From contig JBBSMQ010000001.1 in assembly GCA_038233075.1 (NCBI GenBank), forward strand, positions 62,001 through 126,000: 64,000 bases of DNA, read 5' to 3'. Source of the stretch: Iamia sp038233075. Lineage in GTDB: Bacteria; Actinomycetota; Acidimicrobiia; Acidimicrobiales; Iamiaceae. The position numbers and the translations under genes are program-made. Of the stretch, positions 43,581-52,412 are shown in pieces. The notes under the pieces were generated by a model, which saw nothing but the letters and a program-made list of their open reading frames with translations, did not search any database and was not told where the DNA came from. Position 1 is the first letter of the stretch; every line of letters starts with the position of its first letter.

Positions 43581-43830
43581 CGGCCCGGCGCAGCCGCTGG
43601 GGTCTGGGGCGCAGCCCCAGGCGACGCGAGCCGGTCCAGCTCGCGGGTCGGGACCTGGCGGGCGAAGCGTCAGCTCACCTCGGCGGTCCGGCCCGGCGCA
43701 GCCGTTGGGGCCTGGGAGCGGAGCCCCCAGATGAAGGGAGCCGATCCAGCTTGCTGGTCGGCGACCTTGGGCGCGAGCGGAGCGAGCCCGACCAGCTCGA
43801 GCGAGGAGCTCCGCTTCGAGCTCGAAACCC
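43581..43830. repeat. GC-rich imperfect tandem repeat after mrp
   Basis: Two copies of a 108-bp unit, beginning CGGCCCGGCGCAGCCG at 43581 and again at 43689. Each continues with a GGGG-CTGGGG palindrome and a GGTCCAGCTCGCGGGTCGG-like or GATCCAGCTTGCTGGTCGG block. The second copy contains the 20-base run shared with 11519-11538 and ends in GAGGAGCTCCGCTTCGAGCTC at the mrp stop. No gene is seen here apart from the module 2 promoter. Confidence 0.75.
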
Positions 43831-44973
43831 TCAGACGATCTTGAGTTCGCGGTGGTAGCGGCGGGTGGGGGCCAGGTCGACGTCGATGGTGGCGGCGATG
43901 GCGTCGAAGGCGGCCGCGGCCTCGCCGTCGGGCTCGGTGATCGTGATGGGTCGGCCGGTGTCGGAGCCCTCCCGCAGGGCAGGGACCAAGGGGACGTGGC
44001 CGAGGAGGCGGGCATCGAGGGTGGAGGCCAGCTCGGCACCGCCCCCAGCCCCGAACAGCTCGTAGCGGGTGCCGTCGTCGCCGGTGAACCAGCTCATGTT
44101 CTCGATGACGCCCTTGACCTCGAGGTTGACCTTCTGGGCCATGAAGCCGGCCCGCTGGGCCACCTTCTGGGCCGCGGGCTGGGGGGTGGTGACCACGTAG
44201 ACCTCGGCCCGGGGTAGGAAGGAGGCCAGGGAGATGGAGATGTCACCCGTGCCGGGGGGCAGGTCGACGAGCAGGAAGTCCGGGTCGTCCCAGAACACGT
44301 CGGTGAGGAACTGCTCGAGAGCCTTGTGGAGCATCGGACCCCGCCAGATGACGGGTGTGTCCTCCTCGGCGAAGAAGCCCATGGAGATGCAACGGACACC
44401 GTGGGTCTCGGGCGGCACCAGCATCCCATCGATGACCATCGGGGGGTGCTGCACGCCGAGCATCCGGGGGATGGAGAAGCCCCACACGTCGGCGTCGACC
44501 ACGGCGACGCTCTTGCCTCGCTCGGCGAGGGAGATGGCGAGGTTGGTCGTGACCGAGGACTTGCCCACCCCGCCCTTACCCGAGGCCACCAGCAGCACCC
44601 GGGTGGGGCAGTCGGGCTCGGCGAAGCGGATGGCGCGTCCCTCGGCGTGGCCGTGGGCAGCCTGGCTGCCGGCGGTGGATGCGGGATCGCCGTGGATGAG
44701 CTCGCGCACCGCGGCGCGCTCATCGTCGGTCATCACGGTGAAGTCGATGTCGGCCCGGTCGATGCCGTCGAGCGCCACGGCGGCGTCGGTCACCCGGTTG
44801 GTGATCTCGGCCCGCAGCGGGCAGCCGGCGACGGTGAGCGCGACCTGGACGGCGACGGTGGCCCCGTCGATGGCCACGCCCTTGACCATGCCGAGGTCGA
44901 CGATGCTCCGGTGCAGCTCGGGATCCTCGACGGGACGCAGCGCCTCGACGACGTCGGCTTCGGTGACGGACAC
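43831..44973 (-). CDS. mrp: Mrp/ApbC iron-sulfur cluster carrier ATPase
   Basis: A P-loop NTPase that carries and delivers iron-sulfur clusters in its family. N-terminal DUF59/MIP18 domain (residues about 5-85: VEALRPVEDPELHRSIVDLG, VAGCPLRAEIT) followed by the ATPase: VASGKGGVGKSSVTTNLAIS, DADVWGFSIPRMLG, LLVDLPPGTGDISISL and VVTTPQPAAQKVAQRAG. The CxxC that binds the cluster in many Mrp proteins is replaced (NMSWFTGDDGTRYELFG), as is usual in Actinobacteria. GTG 44973 gives 380 residues. It is divergent from the SufR-like gene with 99 bp between. Confidence 0.94.
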   Translation of the reverse strand: MSVTEADVVEALRPVEDPELHRSIVDLGMVKGVAIDGATVAVQVALTVAGCPLRAEITNRVTDAAVALDGIDRADIDFTVMTDDERAAVRELIHGDPASTAGSQAAHGHAEGRAIRFAEPDCPTRVLLVASGKGGVGKSSVTTNLAISLAERGKSVAVVDADVWGFSIPRMLGVQHPPMVIDGMLVPPETHGVRCISMGFFAEEDTPVIWRGPMLHKALEQFLTDVFWDDPDFLLVDLPPGTGDISISLASFLPRAEVYVVTTPQPAAQKVAQRAGFMAQKVNLEVKGVIENMSWFTGDDGTRYELFGAGGGAELASTLDARLLGHVPLVPALREGSDTGRPITITEPDGEAAAAFDAIAATIDVDLAPTRRYHRELKIV

Positions 44974-45072
44974 AGGGGCTCTCCTGGGACGGGGACCACG
45001 CCGGGACCGGCGTGGCGGACGGTGGCGCCGACTGCCCGAGGCGCGCACCGCGACCCTCTGTAGGCTACCGGC

Positions 45073-45804
45073 GTGCCCCCCGCTCCCCGCAGCCCGGGCC
45101 TGTCACCGACCGACTTCTCCTCCGCGGTCACGGCCATCACCTCGTCCTTCGGCGACCCCACCCGTCGGCGCATCTACCTGCTGGCCCACGAGCACGCCGA
45201 GGGCGTCACCGCGGCCGAGGTGGCCGCCGCCTGCGACCTGCACCCCAACGTCGCTCGCCACCACCTCGACAAGCTGGCCGGCGCCGGCCACCTCGACGTG
45301 AGCGTCGACCGGTCCGGCGCCGCCGGCGCCGGTCGCCCCTCGAAGCGCTACCGCTGCACCGCCGAGCAGGTCGAGCTCGACGTTCCGGTCCGCCACGACG
45401 AGGTGCTCATGGCGCTGCTGGGCGCGGCCCTCACCGAGCTCGGACCCCATCGCGCCGAACAGGTGGCCGAGGAGGTGGGCGAGCACTACGGCCGCACCAT
45501 GGCGGGTCACATGGACACCGACGGCCCCCGCAGCGTCCGCGCCGCCCTCCACGCCGCCGCTGACGCCCTCAGCGCCCACGGCTTCGCGGCCCACACCGAG
45601 GACACCCGGGGCGATCTCCGCATCGTCTCCGAGCACTGCCCGTTCGGTGATGCGGCCATCGAGCACCCGGTGATCTGCGCGGTCGATCGGGGCATGGTCC
45701 GCGGCCTGCTCGCCACCCTGGCCGCCGGCGCCGACGCCAGCCCCGAGACGCGGGCCTCGGTGGCCCGGGGCGACGACGCCTGCATCACCGCCCTCTCGGG
45801 CTGA
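45073..45804 (+). CDS. SufR-like iron-sulfur helix-turn-helix regulator
   Basis: A 243-residue winged-helix repressor-type protein. The DNA-binding part (about 13-90) has SSFGDPTRRRIYLLAHEHAE, VTAAEVAAACDLHPNVARHH and LDKLAGAGHL. The C-terminal domain (100-243) carries three Cys at positions like those binding a cluster in SufR/Rv1460: EHCPFGDAA, HPVICAVDRG and GDDACITAL. In SufR these sense iron-sulfur status and control the suf operon. Suf genes are not adjacent, but mrp and a cysteine desulfurase flank it. GTG start at 45073. Confidence 0.85.
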   Translation: MPPAPRSPGLSPTDFSSAVTAITSSFGDPTRRRIYLLAHEHAEGVTAAEVAAACDLHPNVARHHLDKLAGAGHLDVSVDRSGAAGAGRPSKRYRCTAEQVELDVPVRHDEVLMALLGAALTELGPHRAEQVAEEVGEHYGRTMAGHMDTDGPRSVRAALHAAADALSAHGFAAHTEDTRGDLRIVSEHCPFGDAAIEHPVICAVDRGMVRGLLATLAAGADASPETRASVARGDDACITALSG

Positions 45805-45889
45805 GCGATCCTCTCGGGCCGAGGCGATCCTGTCGGGCTCGGCGATCCTCCCGGGGCGAGGCGATCCTGTCGGGCTGAGCCATCCTCGG
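45803..45889 (+). repeat. Short tandem repeat, four and a half units of 18-19 bp
   Basis: Units GAGCGATCCTCTCGGGCC, GAGGCGATCCTGTCGGGCT, CGGCGATCCTCCCGGGGC, GAGGCGATCCTGTCGGGCT and a partial GAGCCATCCTCGG, arranged 18-19-18-19, that is a 37-bp unit repeated twice. It begins at the SufR-like stop codon. Transcripts could fold, but its role is unknown. Confidence 0.85.
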
Positions 45890-46025
45890 CCCGCAGGGCG
45901 AGCCCACGGGTGAGCCGGCCTCTGAGGCGACCCATCGCGGCCCGAACGGGGGTGGCTGCTGACCACCGGATCCCCCGCACTAGGGTCGACCGCTTCGCGA
46001 ACCTCGACCCCCTCCAAGGACTTCC

Positions 46026-46541
46026 ATGCTCCGCCGCCTGTCTCCCCTCATCGCCAGCGCCGCCGTGCTCATCCTCCTGCTCGCCGGCTGTGGCGGCGAC
46101 GACGACTCCGCCGAGGTGTCGGCCACGGAGACCACGGGGTCTGCCGACGGATCGACGACCACCGAGGCCCCGGAGTCCTCCCAGACCACCGAGGCACCCG
46201 ACACCACAGCGTCCGGCGGGGGTGACGTCGACGAGTTCTGCAGCGCCTACAACGACTTCGACGCCTTTGTCGACGACATCCCCGACGACACCATCGAGCA
46301 GGTCCGAGACGGCACGGCCATGCTGGTCGACGCCCTCGACGAGCTGGTCGACCTCGCCCCCGAGGAGATCCGGTCCGACGTCGAGAGCGTCCGTGACGGG
46401 GCGGGACAGCTCCAGGAGGTGGTCGACGACGCCGACACCTTGGACGAGGCAGAGCAGGACTTCGATGAGATCGACTCCACCGAGGCCAATGCTGCCGGTG
46501 AGGCCGTCAACACCTACGCCGAGGAGAACTGCGCGGCCTGA
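46026..46541 (+). CDS. Putative lipoprotein, acidic
   Basis: A 171-residue precursor with a signal and lipobox (SAAVLILLLAGCGGDDD, Cys about 21), a Thr/Ser/Glu-rich linker (residues 25-65) and a folded part that has two Cys (EFCSAY, ENCAA) and predicted acidic helices, for example DDTIEQVRDGTAMLVDALDE. It could be an extracellular helical bundle. No family recognised. It stands between the tandem repeat and the cysteine desulfurase, on the same strand as both neighbours. Confidence 0.82.
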   Translation: MLRRLSPLIASAAVLILLLAGCGGDDDSAEVSATETTGSADGSTTTEAPESSQTTEAPDTTASGGGDVDEFCSAYNDFDAFVDDIPDDTIEQVRDGTAMLVDALDELVDLAPEEIRSDVESVRDGAGQLQEVVDDADTLDEAEQDFDEIDSTEANAAGEAVNTYAEENCAA

Positions 46542-46605
46542 CGCGCCACCCAGCCAGCGCGCGGGCCGCGATCGACCGAACCGATGACCCCGCCCACATC
46601 GTGAG

Positions 46606-47724
46606 ATGACCCGCCACTACCTCGATCACGCCTCGACCTCACCGCTGCGACCCGAGGCTCGCGACGCTCTGGTCGAGACCCTAACGGGCCCGACCGGAGA
46701 CCCGGGGCGCCTCCATGCCGAGGGGCTGGAGGCGCGGGTCCGGGTGGAGACGGCCCGCGAGCAGGTGGCGGGGCTGCTCGGGGCGCGGCCCCGGGAGGTG
46801 GTGTTCACCAGCGGGGCCACCGAGTCGATCGCCGCGGTCTGCTGGGGCGCGAGCGCCCGGGGCGGCCACCAGGTGCAGACCGCGGTGGAGCACTCGGCTG
46901 TCACCGCGGCCGCGGCACGGCATGGGGAGACGACCATCGTCGGCGTCGACGCCATGGGCCGGGTCGATCCCGACGAGGTCGTCGCCGCCGTGCGCGACGA
47001 CACCGCGATCGTCCACGTGCAGTGGGGCAACCACGAGGTCGGCACCACCCAGCCGGTGGCCGAGGTGGTGGCCCGAGCCCGCGATCGGGGCGTGCTGGTC
47101 CACGTCGACGCCGCCCAGGCCGGTGGACGGGTCCCGGTGGCGTTTCGCGACCTGGGCGCCGACCTGATGTCGATCAGCGGGCACAAGTGGGGCGCCCCGG
47201 CCGGCACAGGGGTGCTGCTGGTGCGCCGGGGCCTGCGCCTCGACCCGCTGCTGGTCGGCAGCGACCAGGAACGGGCCCGACGGGCCGGGTTGGAGCCGGT
47301 CGCCGCCCTCGCCGGCCTCGGTGCCGCTGCGGCCGCAGTGGCAGACGACGGGCGCTTGGCTGCGGAGGAGGCCGAGGCCCGGCGCCTCACCGACCGGGTG
47401 CTCGCCGGTGTGGCTGACGTCGAGGGGGTGGCGGTCCACGGCGATCCGGTCGGCCGGCTCCCCCACCTGGTGTGCCTGGGGGTCGACGACGTCGAGCCGC
47501 AGGCCGTGCTCCTGGGCCTGGACCGGGCCGGGGTGGCGTGCCACTCGGGCTCGGCCTGCTCGACCGAGGCCCTGGAGCCGTCGCCGACGCTCGCGGCCAT
47601 GGGGGTCGACGCCCTGCGGTCGCTGCGGGTCTCGGTCGGGTGGTCGAGCACCGACGCCGACCTCGATGCCTTCCTCGATGCCCTTCCCGACGTGCTGGCC
47701 GGTCTGCGCGCCCTGCGCCCCTGA
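46606..47724 (+). CDS. Cysteine desulfurase (NifS/IscS-like)
   Basis: PLP enzyme that takes sulfur from cysteine for iron-sulfur clusters or tRNA thiolation. The 372-residue protein has YLDHASTSPLRPEARDAL, FTSGATESIAAVCWG, HVDAAQAGGRVPV, the PLP lysine in ISGHKWGAPAGTG and the catalytic Cys in HSGSACSTEALEPSP. mnmA, its frequent partner in Actinobacteria, does not follow; a SixA-like gene does. Close to mrp and the SufR-like gene, it fits an iron-sulfur assembly neighbourhood. Confidence 0.92.
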   Translation: MTRHYLDHASTSPLRPEARDALVETLTGPTGDPGRLHAEGLEARVRVETAREQVAGLLGARPREVVFTSGATESIAAVCWGASARGGHQVQTAVEHSAVTAAAARHGETTIVGVDAMGRVDPDEVVAAVRDDTAIVHVQWGNHEVGTTQPVAEVVARARDRGVLVHVDAAQAGGRVPVAFRDLGADLMSISGHKWGAPAGTGVLLVRRGLRLDPLLVGSDQERARRAGLEPVAALAGLGAAAAAVADDGRLAAEEAEARRLTDRVLAGVADVEGVAVHGDPVGRLPHLVCLGVDDVEPQAVLLGLDRAGVACHSGSACSTEALEPSPTLAAMGVDALRSLRVSVGWSSTDADLDAFLDALPDVLAGLRALRP

Positions 47725-47851
47725 CCGCGAACGCTCAGGTCGAGACCCCACGGGGACCTCTGCCGCGACGGAGCCCAGCGAGCTGGTGTGACCCTCGACC
47801 GCCGGTGAGGCGTCGACGGGCGCGCCTGGTGACCGCTACGGTCACCGGCCT

Positions 47852-48322
47852 GTGACGCTGTTCCTCGTCCGCCACGCCCACGCCGGCGGTCGCTCGGACT
47901 GGGACGACGCGGACGCCGAGCGACCGCTGAGCGAGAAGGGCCGCCACCAGACCGAAGCCCTCACCCGCCACCTGGTGGACGAGCCCATCACCCGGCTGCT
48001 CTCCAGCGCCGCCGTGCGGTGTCGCCAGACCCTCGAGGGCCTGGCGACCGCCTGCCACCTCGACATCGAGACCCACCCCGCCCTCCTCGAGGGGGCCACC
48101 GCCCGCTCCACCACCACCCTGCTGTGGGAGCTGGCCACCGCGGGCGTCGATGCCGCCCTGTCGAGCCACGGCGACGTCATCCCGCTGACCATCTCCGCCC
48201 TGGCAGCCGACGGGATCGAGGTCGACGATCGGCCGAGCCTGCCCAAGGGCACGATGTACCGCCTCGATGTCGACGCCGAGGGCCGCATCACCTCCGCGAC
48301 CTTCATCGACCCCCGCCCGTAG
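47852..48322 (+). CDS. SixA-like histidine phosphatase
   Basis: A 156-residue single-domain histidine phosphatase. RHAHAGGRSDWDDADAERPL has the catalytic RH(G/A) at residues 7-9, typical of SixA rather than the mutases (A in place of G). RLLSSAAVRCRQTLEGLA and ALSSHGDVIPLTI carry the Arg and second His. SixA removes phosphate from phospho-His of phosphorelay proteins in E. coli; the target here is unknown. GTG start at 47852. Confidence 0.87.
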   Translation: MTLFLVRHAHAGGRSDWDDADAERPLSEKGRHQTEALTRHLVDEPITRLLSSAAVRCRQTLEGLATACHLDIETHPALLEGATARSTTTLLWELATAGVDAALSSHGDVIPLTISALAADGIEVDDRPSLPKGTMYRLDVDAEGRITSATFIDPRP

Positions 48323-48419
48323 CGACGGCCCGGCGCCCACCGTTCTGAACCACCCGCGCGTCCCGGACGGCGCGCTCGTGGCCCGGAACCGTCGGAGGCG
48401 GTCGCGGCAAGCGTTCTGG

Positions 48420-49259
48420 CTAGGGGCCCGCAGTGGTGCTCGGGGGCGGGGCCGCGGGAACGGTCGTCCCGGGCACCGAGCCCTCGGTGGCTGGGCTCTC
48501 GCCGGCCAGGCCGTCGGTGATGTCCTGGCGGATGCCGTCGACGAGGGACTGCATGTCGGCGGGGGCGTCGAGGTCGTCGAAGGCCTCCAGCTGGGCGGCC
48601 GCCTCGTCGAAGCGCCCCTCGCGGACGGCGAGGACGATCTGGAAGGCCCGGGCGTCGGCGTAGCCGGGATCGGCCTCGACGGCCCGGTCGAGCTGGTCGC
48701 GGGCCCCCAGGTAGAGCCCGACGAGCGTGTCCTGAGGCAGACCGTCGCCGGCCTGGCGAGCGGTGAGGAAGAGGGTCCAGCCCAGGTAGGTGTGGGCGAC
48801 GGCGTTGTCGGGGTCCTCGGCCAGGACCTCCTCGTAGCAGGGCAGAGCGTCGACCAGCTGGGCCGAGGCGGTGAGGTCGATGCACTCCGACGCCGCCTGG
48901 GTGGGCGACTGTGTGATCTCACCGGTGATGCCCTGGCCGTCGTCGCGACGCCCGGCCGCCTGGGCCACCAGCACCCCGGCCAGCACGGCGAAGGCCACCA
49001 CCCCAGCCACGACCAGGATCCGCTGGGAGCGAGGTCGGTCCGACGACGGGGTGTCGGGGGCGCGCTGGCCCCTCTGCTCGGCCCGGAGGGCCGCCGCCGC
49101 CCGGGCCGTGTAGTCGTCGCGCAGGGCAACGTAGTCATCGTCGTCGATGTCTCCAGCGGCCCTCTCGTCCTCCAGGTCGCGCAGGCTCTGGAGGAGGAAC
49201 TCGGTGCTCTCGCCGTGAGCACCTCCCGCCCCCAACGCCGGTCGCGCCGGCGAGGTCAT
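48420..49259 (-). CDS. CcmI-like TPR protein
   Basis: Last gene of the cytochrome c maturation operon. It has 279 residues: a cytoplasmic N-terminal part (FLLQSLRDLEDERAAGDIDD, like the CcmI N-terminus), one membrane helix (ILVVAGVVAFAVLAGVLVAQ, about 82-101) and an outer part with TPR-like repeats (DALPCYEEVLAEDPDNAVAH, YLGARDQLDRAVEADPGYAD). A Pro/Thr tail ends it. In its family CcmI hands apocytochrome to the heme ligation complex. Its ATG overlaps the ccmH stop (ATGA). Confidence 0.85.
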   Translation of the reverse strand: MTSPARPALGAGGAHGESTEFLLQSLRDLEDERAAGDIDDDDYVALRDDYTARAAAALRAEQRGQRAPDTPSSDRPRSQRILVVAGVVAFAVLAGVLVAQAAGRRDDGQGITGEITQSPTQAASECIDLTASAQLVDALPCYEEVLAEDPDNAVAHTYLGWTLFLTARQAGDGLPQDTLVGLYLGARDQLDRAVEADPGYADARAFQIVLAVREGRFDEAAAQLEAFDDLDAPADMQSLVDGIRQDITDGLAGESPATEGSVPGTTVPAAPPPSTTAGP

Positions 49260-49738
49260 CGTCCGGAACCCTCACCATGGCTGTCGTCGGGGTCCTGCCC
49301 GAGGGCGGCAGCGACCAGAGCCCGGTCCCGACGAGACGGCCCGGCCGGTGCCGCCCGCTCCCAGCGGCGGAAGGCCAGGGCCAGGCCGCCGAAGGCGACC
49401 ACCACGGCGGCCACGGGCACGATCCACACCAGCCCGGCGAAGCCCGAGCGCGGCGGGTTGAGCAGGACGTCGTCGCCGTAGGAGGCCGTGAGGCGGGCCC
49501 GGATGGTGTCGTCGCTGCGACCGGCCTCGACGTCGGCCCGGATCTGGCTGCGGATGGCCTTGGCGGCGGGCGCGTCGCTGGTGGACACCGACTGGCCCGC
49601 GCAGGTGGGGCACCGGACCCCGCGTCCGATGGCCTGCACCCGCTCGTCGGTCGAGCGGGCCTCTCCGGACCGAGTGCCGAGGACGAGGGCGACCACCACG
49701 ATGAGCCCGAGCAGGACCCAGAGGGCGCGGCGCGACAT
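49256..49738 (-). CDS. ccmH: Cytochrome c maturation protein CcmH
   Basis: A thiol oxidoreductase that reduces the CxxCH of apocytochrome. The 160-residue protein has an N-terminal membrane helix (ALWVLLGLIVVVALVLGT), the RCPTCAGQSVSTS active site (family LRCxxCQxQS), the helical bundle RSQIRADVEAGRSDDTIRAR and YGDDVLLNPP, then a second helix (VWIVPVAAVVVAFGGLALAF). The start ATG 49738 overlaps the ccmG stop (TGATG). Fully typical apart from Thr instead of Val in CxxC. Confidence 0.93.
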   Translation of the reverse strand: MSRRALWVLLGLIVVVALVLGTRSGEARSTDERVQAIGRGVRCPTCAGQSVSTSDAPAAKAIRSQIRADVEAGRSDDTIRARLTASYGDDVLLNPPRSGFAGLVWIVPVAAVVVAFGGLALAFRRWERAAPAGPSRRDRALVAAALGQDPDDSHGEGSGR

Positions 49739-50388
49739 CAGCCGCCACCCCCGGTGTCCGGGGCGCCGGCGTCGGGCGCGATCGCGCCCTCGGCCTGGGC
49801 CACCAGGCGGTCGAGGCCGGCGGCGGTGACCCCGCCGACGAGCTTGGCCCGGACGATGCCCCCGGGGTCGACGAGGTAGGACTCGGGCACCCCGGCCACG
49901 CCCCACTGGGCCACGACGGTGTCATCGGTGAGCACGACCGGCCAATCGCCGCCGTTGCGGGCGAAGAACCGCTCGACCGCGTCGGGCTGATCGTCGAACA
50001 CCACGCTGACCACGTTCGCCTCCCCGGCCTCGGCCTGACCTCGCTGGAACGCGACCAGCTCGGGATGCTCCTGGACGCAGGGGACGCACCAGGTGGCGAA
50101 GAAGTTCACCAGCAGCCACCGACGGTCGAAGGTCGCGGAGTCGAAGGGACGGCCGGTCAGGACGTTGGTCCCCTCGATCCGGGGCGCGAGCTGGCCCAGC
50201 AGCGGGCTCTCGACCTCCCGGTCCGACGCCGGGTCGCGGGTGGCCAGGATGACCACGAACACCACCAGCACGAGGGCGATGGGCACGGTGATCAGGGCGG
50301 CGACGCGCCCTCTCGGCGCCGGGCGGGGAGCCGAATCGGCGTCGTCACCGGCGTCGACGTCGTCGACGTCGGGCTCCGCCGCGGTCAC
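49738..50388 (-). CDS. ccmG: Thioredoxin-like CcmG/DsbE
   Basis: A membrane-anchored thioredoxin-fold protein of the outer face that reduces the CcmH/apocytochrome disulfide. A 30-residue acidic N-terminus, a membrane helix (AALITVPIALVLVVFVVILA), then the thioredoxin domain with LLVNFFATWCVPCVQEHPEL (CxxC) and a cis-Pro loop GVAGVPESYLVDPGG. I start it at GTG 50388, which overlaps the ccmF stop by four bases; the longer frame is a shadow of ccmF. 216 residues. Confidence 0.93.
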   Translation of the reverse strand: MTAAEPDVDDVDAGDDADSAPRPAPRGRVAALITVPIALVLVVFVVILATRDPASDREVESPLLGQLAPRIEGTNVLTGRPFDSATFDRRWLLVNFFATWCVPCVQEHPELVAFQRGQAEAGEANVVSVVFDDQPDAVERFFARNGGDWPVVLTDDTVVAQWGVAGVPESYLVDPGGIVRAKLVGGVTAAGLDRLVAQAEGAIAPDAGAPDTGGGG

Positions 50389-52412
50389 GGTGCGCCCACC
50401 GGCTCGCGCTCGGGCCGGTCGGTCTCGTCGGAGTCGGCATCGGCGTCGGTGCCGGTGACCCGCGCGGACGGCGCCCGGCTCCAGTCGCTGGGCGCCGAGG
50501 TGGGCTCGGTGCCCCGACGGCGCCGACCCGGGAACGCCGACAGCGCGGTGCCCACCAGCATCACCAGGCCACCGGCCCACAACCAGGCCACCAGGGGCTG
50601 GACGATGATGCGGACCAGGATGGTGCCGTCGGCCCGCGGGCCCTCCAGCAGGGCCAGGTACACCGTGTCACCGACGCCGTAGCGCACCGCCGGCTTGCCC
50701 ACCTCCTGGCTGCCGTTCGGGAACCTCTGGAGCCGGGGGGCCAGGGTCGTGCCGTCGACGCGCATGTCGGCCTCGCGGATGGTGCGGGTCGGATCGCGGT
50801 CGCTCTCGGTGAAGGAGGCGAAGGCGACCTCATGACCGTGGACGGTGCGCGACTCGCCCGGACCCAGACGGGCCTCGGTCTGCTCGGCGAAGGAGCCAGA
50901 GGCCGCCAGCCCCACCGCGATGAGCACCACCCCGAGGTGGACGATCATGCCCCCGTTGGTCCGGCCCACCAGGCCTCGCCAGCCGCTGCGGCGGGTGGCC
51001 AGCACCACCTGGCGCACCGCGGCGGCGGCGGCGAAGGCCCCCATGCCGAAGGCGACGAGGGGCACCAGACCCCGCACGCCGGCGACGACGCAGGCCACCA
51101 CCGTGCCGGTGCCGAACCACGCCGGCCACAGCAGCCGCTGCGACAGCGTCTCGGTCGAGGCCTTGCGCCAGGGCAGGGCCGGGGCGACGGCCATGAGGAA
51201 CAGCAGCATGAGTCCGATCGGGCCCGCCATGCGGTTGAAGTAGGGTACACCCACCGAGACCCGGCGGTCGTTGAGGGCCTCGGCCAGCAACGGGAACACG
51301 GTGCCGAAGAGCACGACGAAGGCGAACCCGGCGAAGAGCACGTTGTTGGCGAGGAACGCTCCCTCGCGCGACAGCGGGGAGTCGATGCGGCCCGGGGCGC
51401 GCAGCGTGTCGCCCCTCCACCCGATGAGGCCGAGGGTCACCACCACGATGAGGGCGAAGAAGCCGAGGACGATCGGCCCGATGGCCGACTCGGTGAAGGC
51501 GTGGACCGAGTCGAGGACGCCCGAGCGGGTGAGGAAGGTGCCCAGGATGGTGAGGGCGAAGGTGGCGCAGAGCAGCGACAGGTTCCAGACCCGGAGCATC
51601 CCCCGCCGCTCCTGGATCATGACCGAGTGGAGGTAGGCGGTGCCGGTGAGCCAGGGCAGCAGCGAGGCGTTCTCCACCGGGTCCCACGCCCAGTAGCCAC
51701 CCCAGCCCAGCACCTCGTAGCTCCACCAGGCGCCGAGCACGATGCCGACGGTGAGGAAGCCCCAGGCGAACAGGGTCCAGCGCCGGGTCTCGACCAGCCA
51801 GCCCTCGCCCGCCCGCCCGGTCACGAGGGCGCCGATGGCGAAGGCAAAGGGCACGGTGAAGCCCACGTAGCCCAGGTAGAGCATGGGCGGGTGGAAGGCC
51901 ATGAGCAGGTTGTCCTGCAGGAGCGGGTTGGGCCCGGGGCCGTCGGCGGGCGGGTCGGCCACGGTGCGGAAGGGGTTGGCCGGCCCGGCCATGAGGCCGA
52001 AGAAGAACGCGGTCACCACGAACATGGCGAGCAGGGCCCAGGCCACGAGAGGGTCGGTGAGACGGGAGCGGAACTTCCAGGTCACTGCGGCCAGGTAGCC
52101 CACGAGCACCAGGCCCCACAGCAGGATCGAGCCCTCCAGGGCCGACCACATGGTGGAGATGGTGAAGGGCAGCGCGGTGGCCCGGCTGCCGTTGTCGGCC
52201 ACGAACTCGACCGAGAAGTCCCGGGTGATGAGGGCTCGCTGCATGGCGACGACGGCCATCACCGCACCCAGCACCGCAAGCGCCACGAAAGAGGGGACCT
52301 GGCGCAGCAGCAGCGGGCGACGGCGGGACTGGGCCACCACCACCGTGAGGACGCCGCCGATGCTGGCGGCCAGGGCGAGGGCGACCCCGGCCGTGCCCAG
52401 CGCCGCGTTCAC
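50385..52412 (-). CDS. ccmF: Heme lyase CcmF
   Basis: The core of the heme ligation complex, joining heme from CcmE to apocytochrome. It has 675 residues and about 14 membrane helices. The WWD domain is EVLGWGGYWAWDPVENASLL followed by PWLTGTAYLHSVM; heme-ligand histidines are expected near FHPPMLYLGYVGF and in LFGTVFPLLAEAL-adjacent loops. The outer C-terminal domain includes GESRTVHGHEVAFASFTESD. GTG start overlaps ccmE by four bases. It confirms a System I pathway. Confidence 0.95.
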   Translation of the reverse strand: MNAALGTAGVALALAASIGGVLTVVVAQSRRRPLLLRQVPSFVALAVLGAVMAVVAMQRALITRDFSVEFVADNGSRATALPFTISTMWSALEGSILLWGLVLVGYLAAVTWKFRSRLTDPLVAWALLAMFVVTAFFFGLMAGPANPFRTVADPPADGPGPNPLLQDNLLMAFHPPMLYLGYVGFTVPFAFAIGALVTGRAGEGWLVETRRWTLFAWGFLTVGIVLGAWWSYEVLGWGGYWAWDPVENASLLPWLTGTAYLHSVMIQERRGMLRVWNLSLLCATFALTILGTFLTRSGVLDSVHAFTESAIGPIVLGFFALIVVVTLGLIGWRGDTLRAPGRIDSPLSREGAFLANNVLFAGFAFVVLFGTVFPLLAEALNDRRVSVGVPYFNRMAGPIGLMLLFLMAVAPALPWRKASTETLSQRLLWPAWFGTGTVVACVVAGVRGLVPLVAFGMGAFAAAAAVRQVVLATRRSGWRGLVGRTNGGMIVHLGVVLIAVGLAASGSFAEQTEARLGPGESRTVHGHEVAFASFTESDRDPTRTIREADMRVDGTTLAPRLQRFPNGSQEVGKPAVRYGVGDTVYLALLEGPRADGTILVRIIVQPLVAWLWAGGLVMLVGTALSAFPGRRRRGTEPTSAPSDWSRAPSARVTGTDADADSDETDRPEREPVGAP

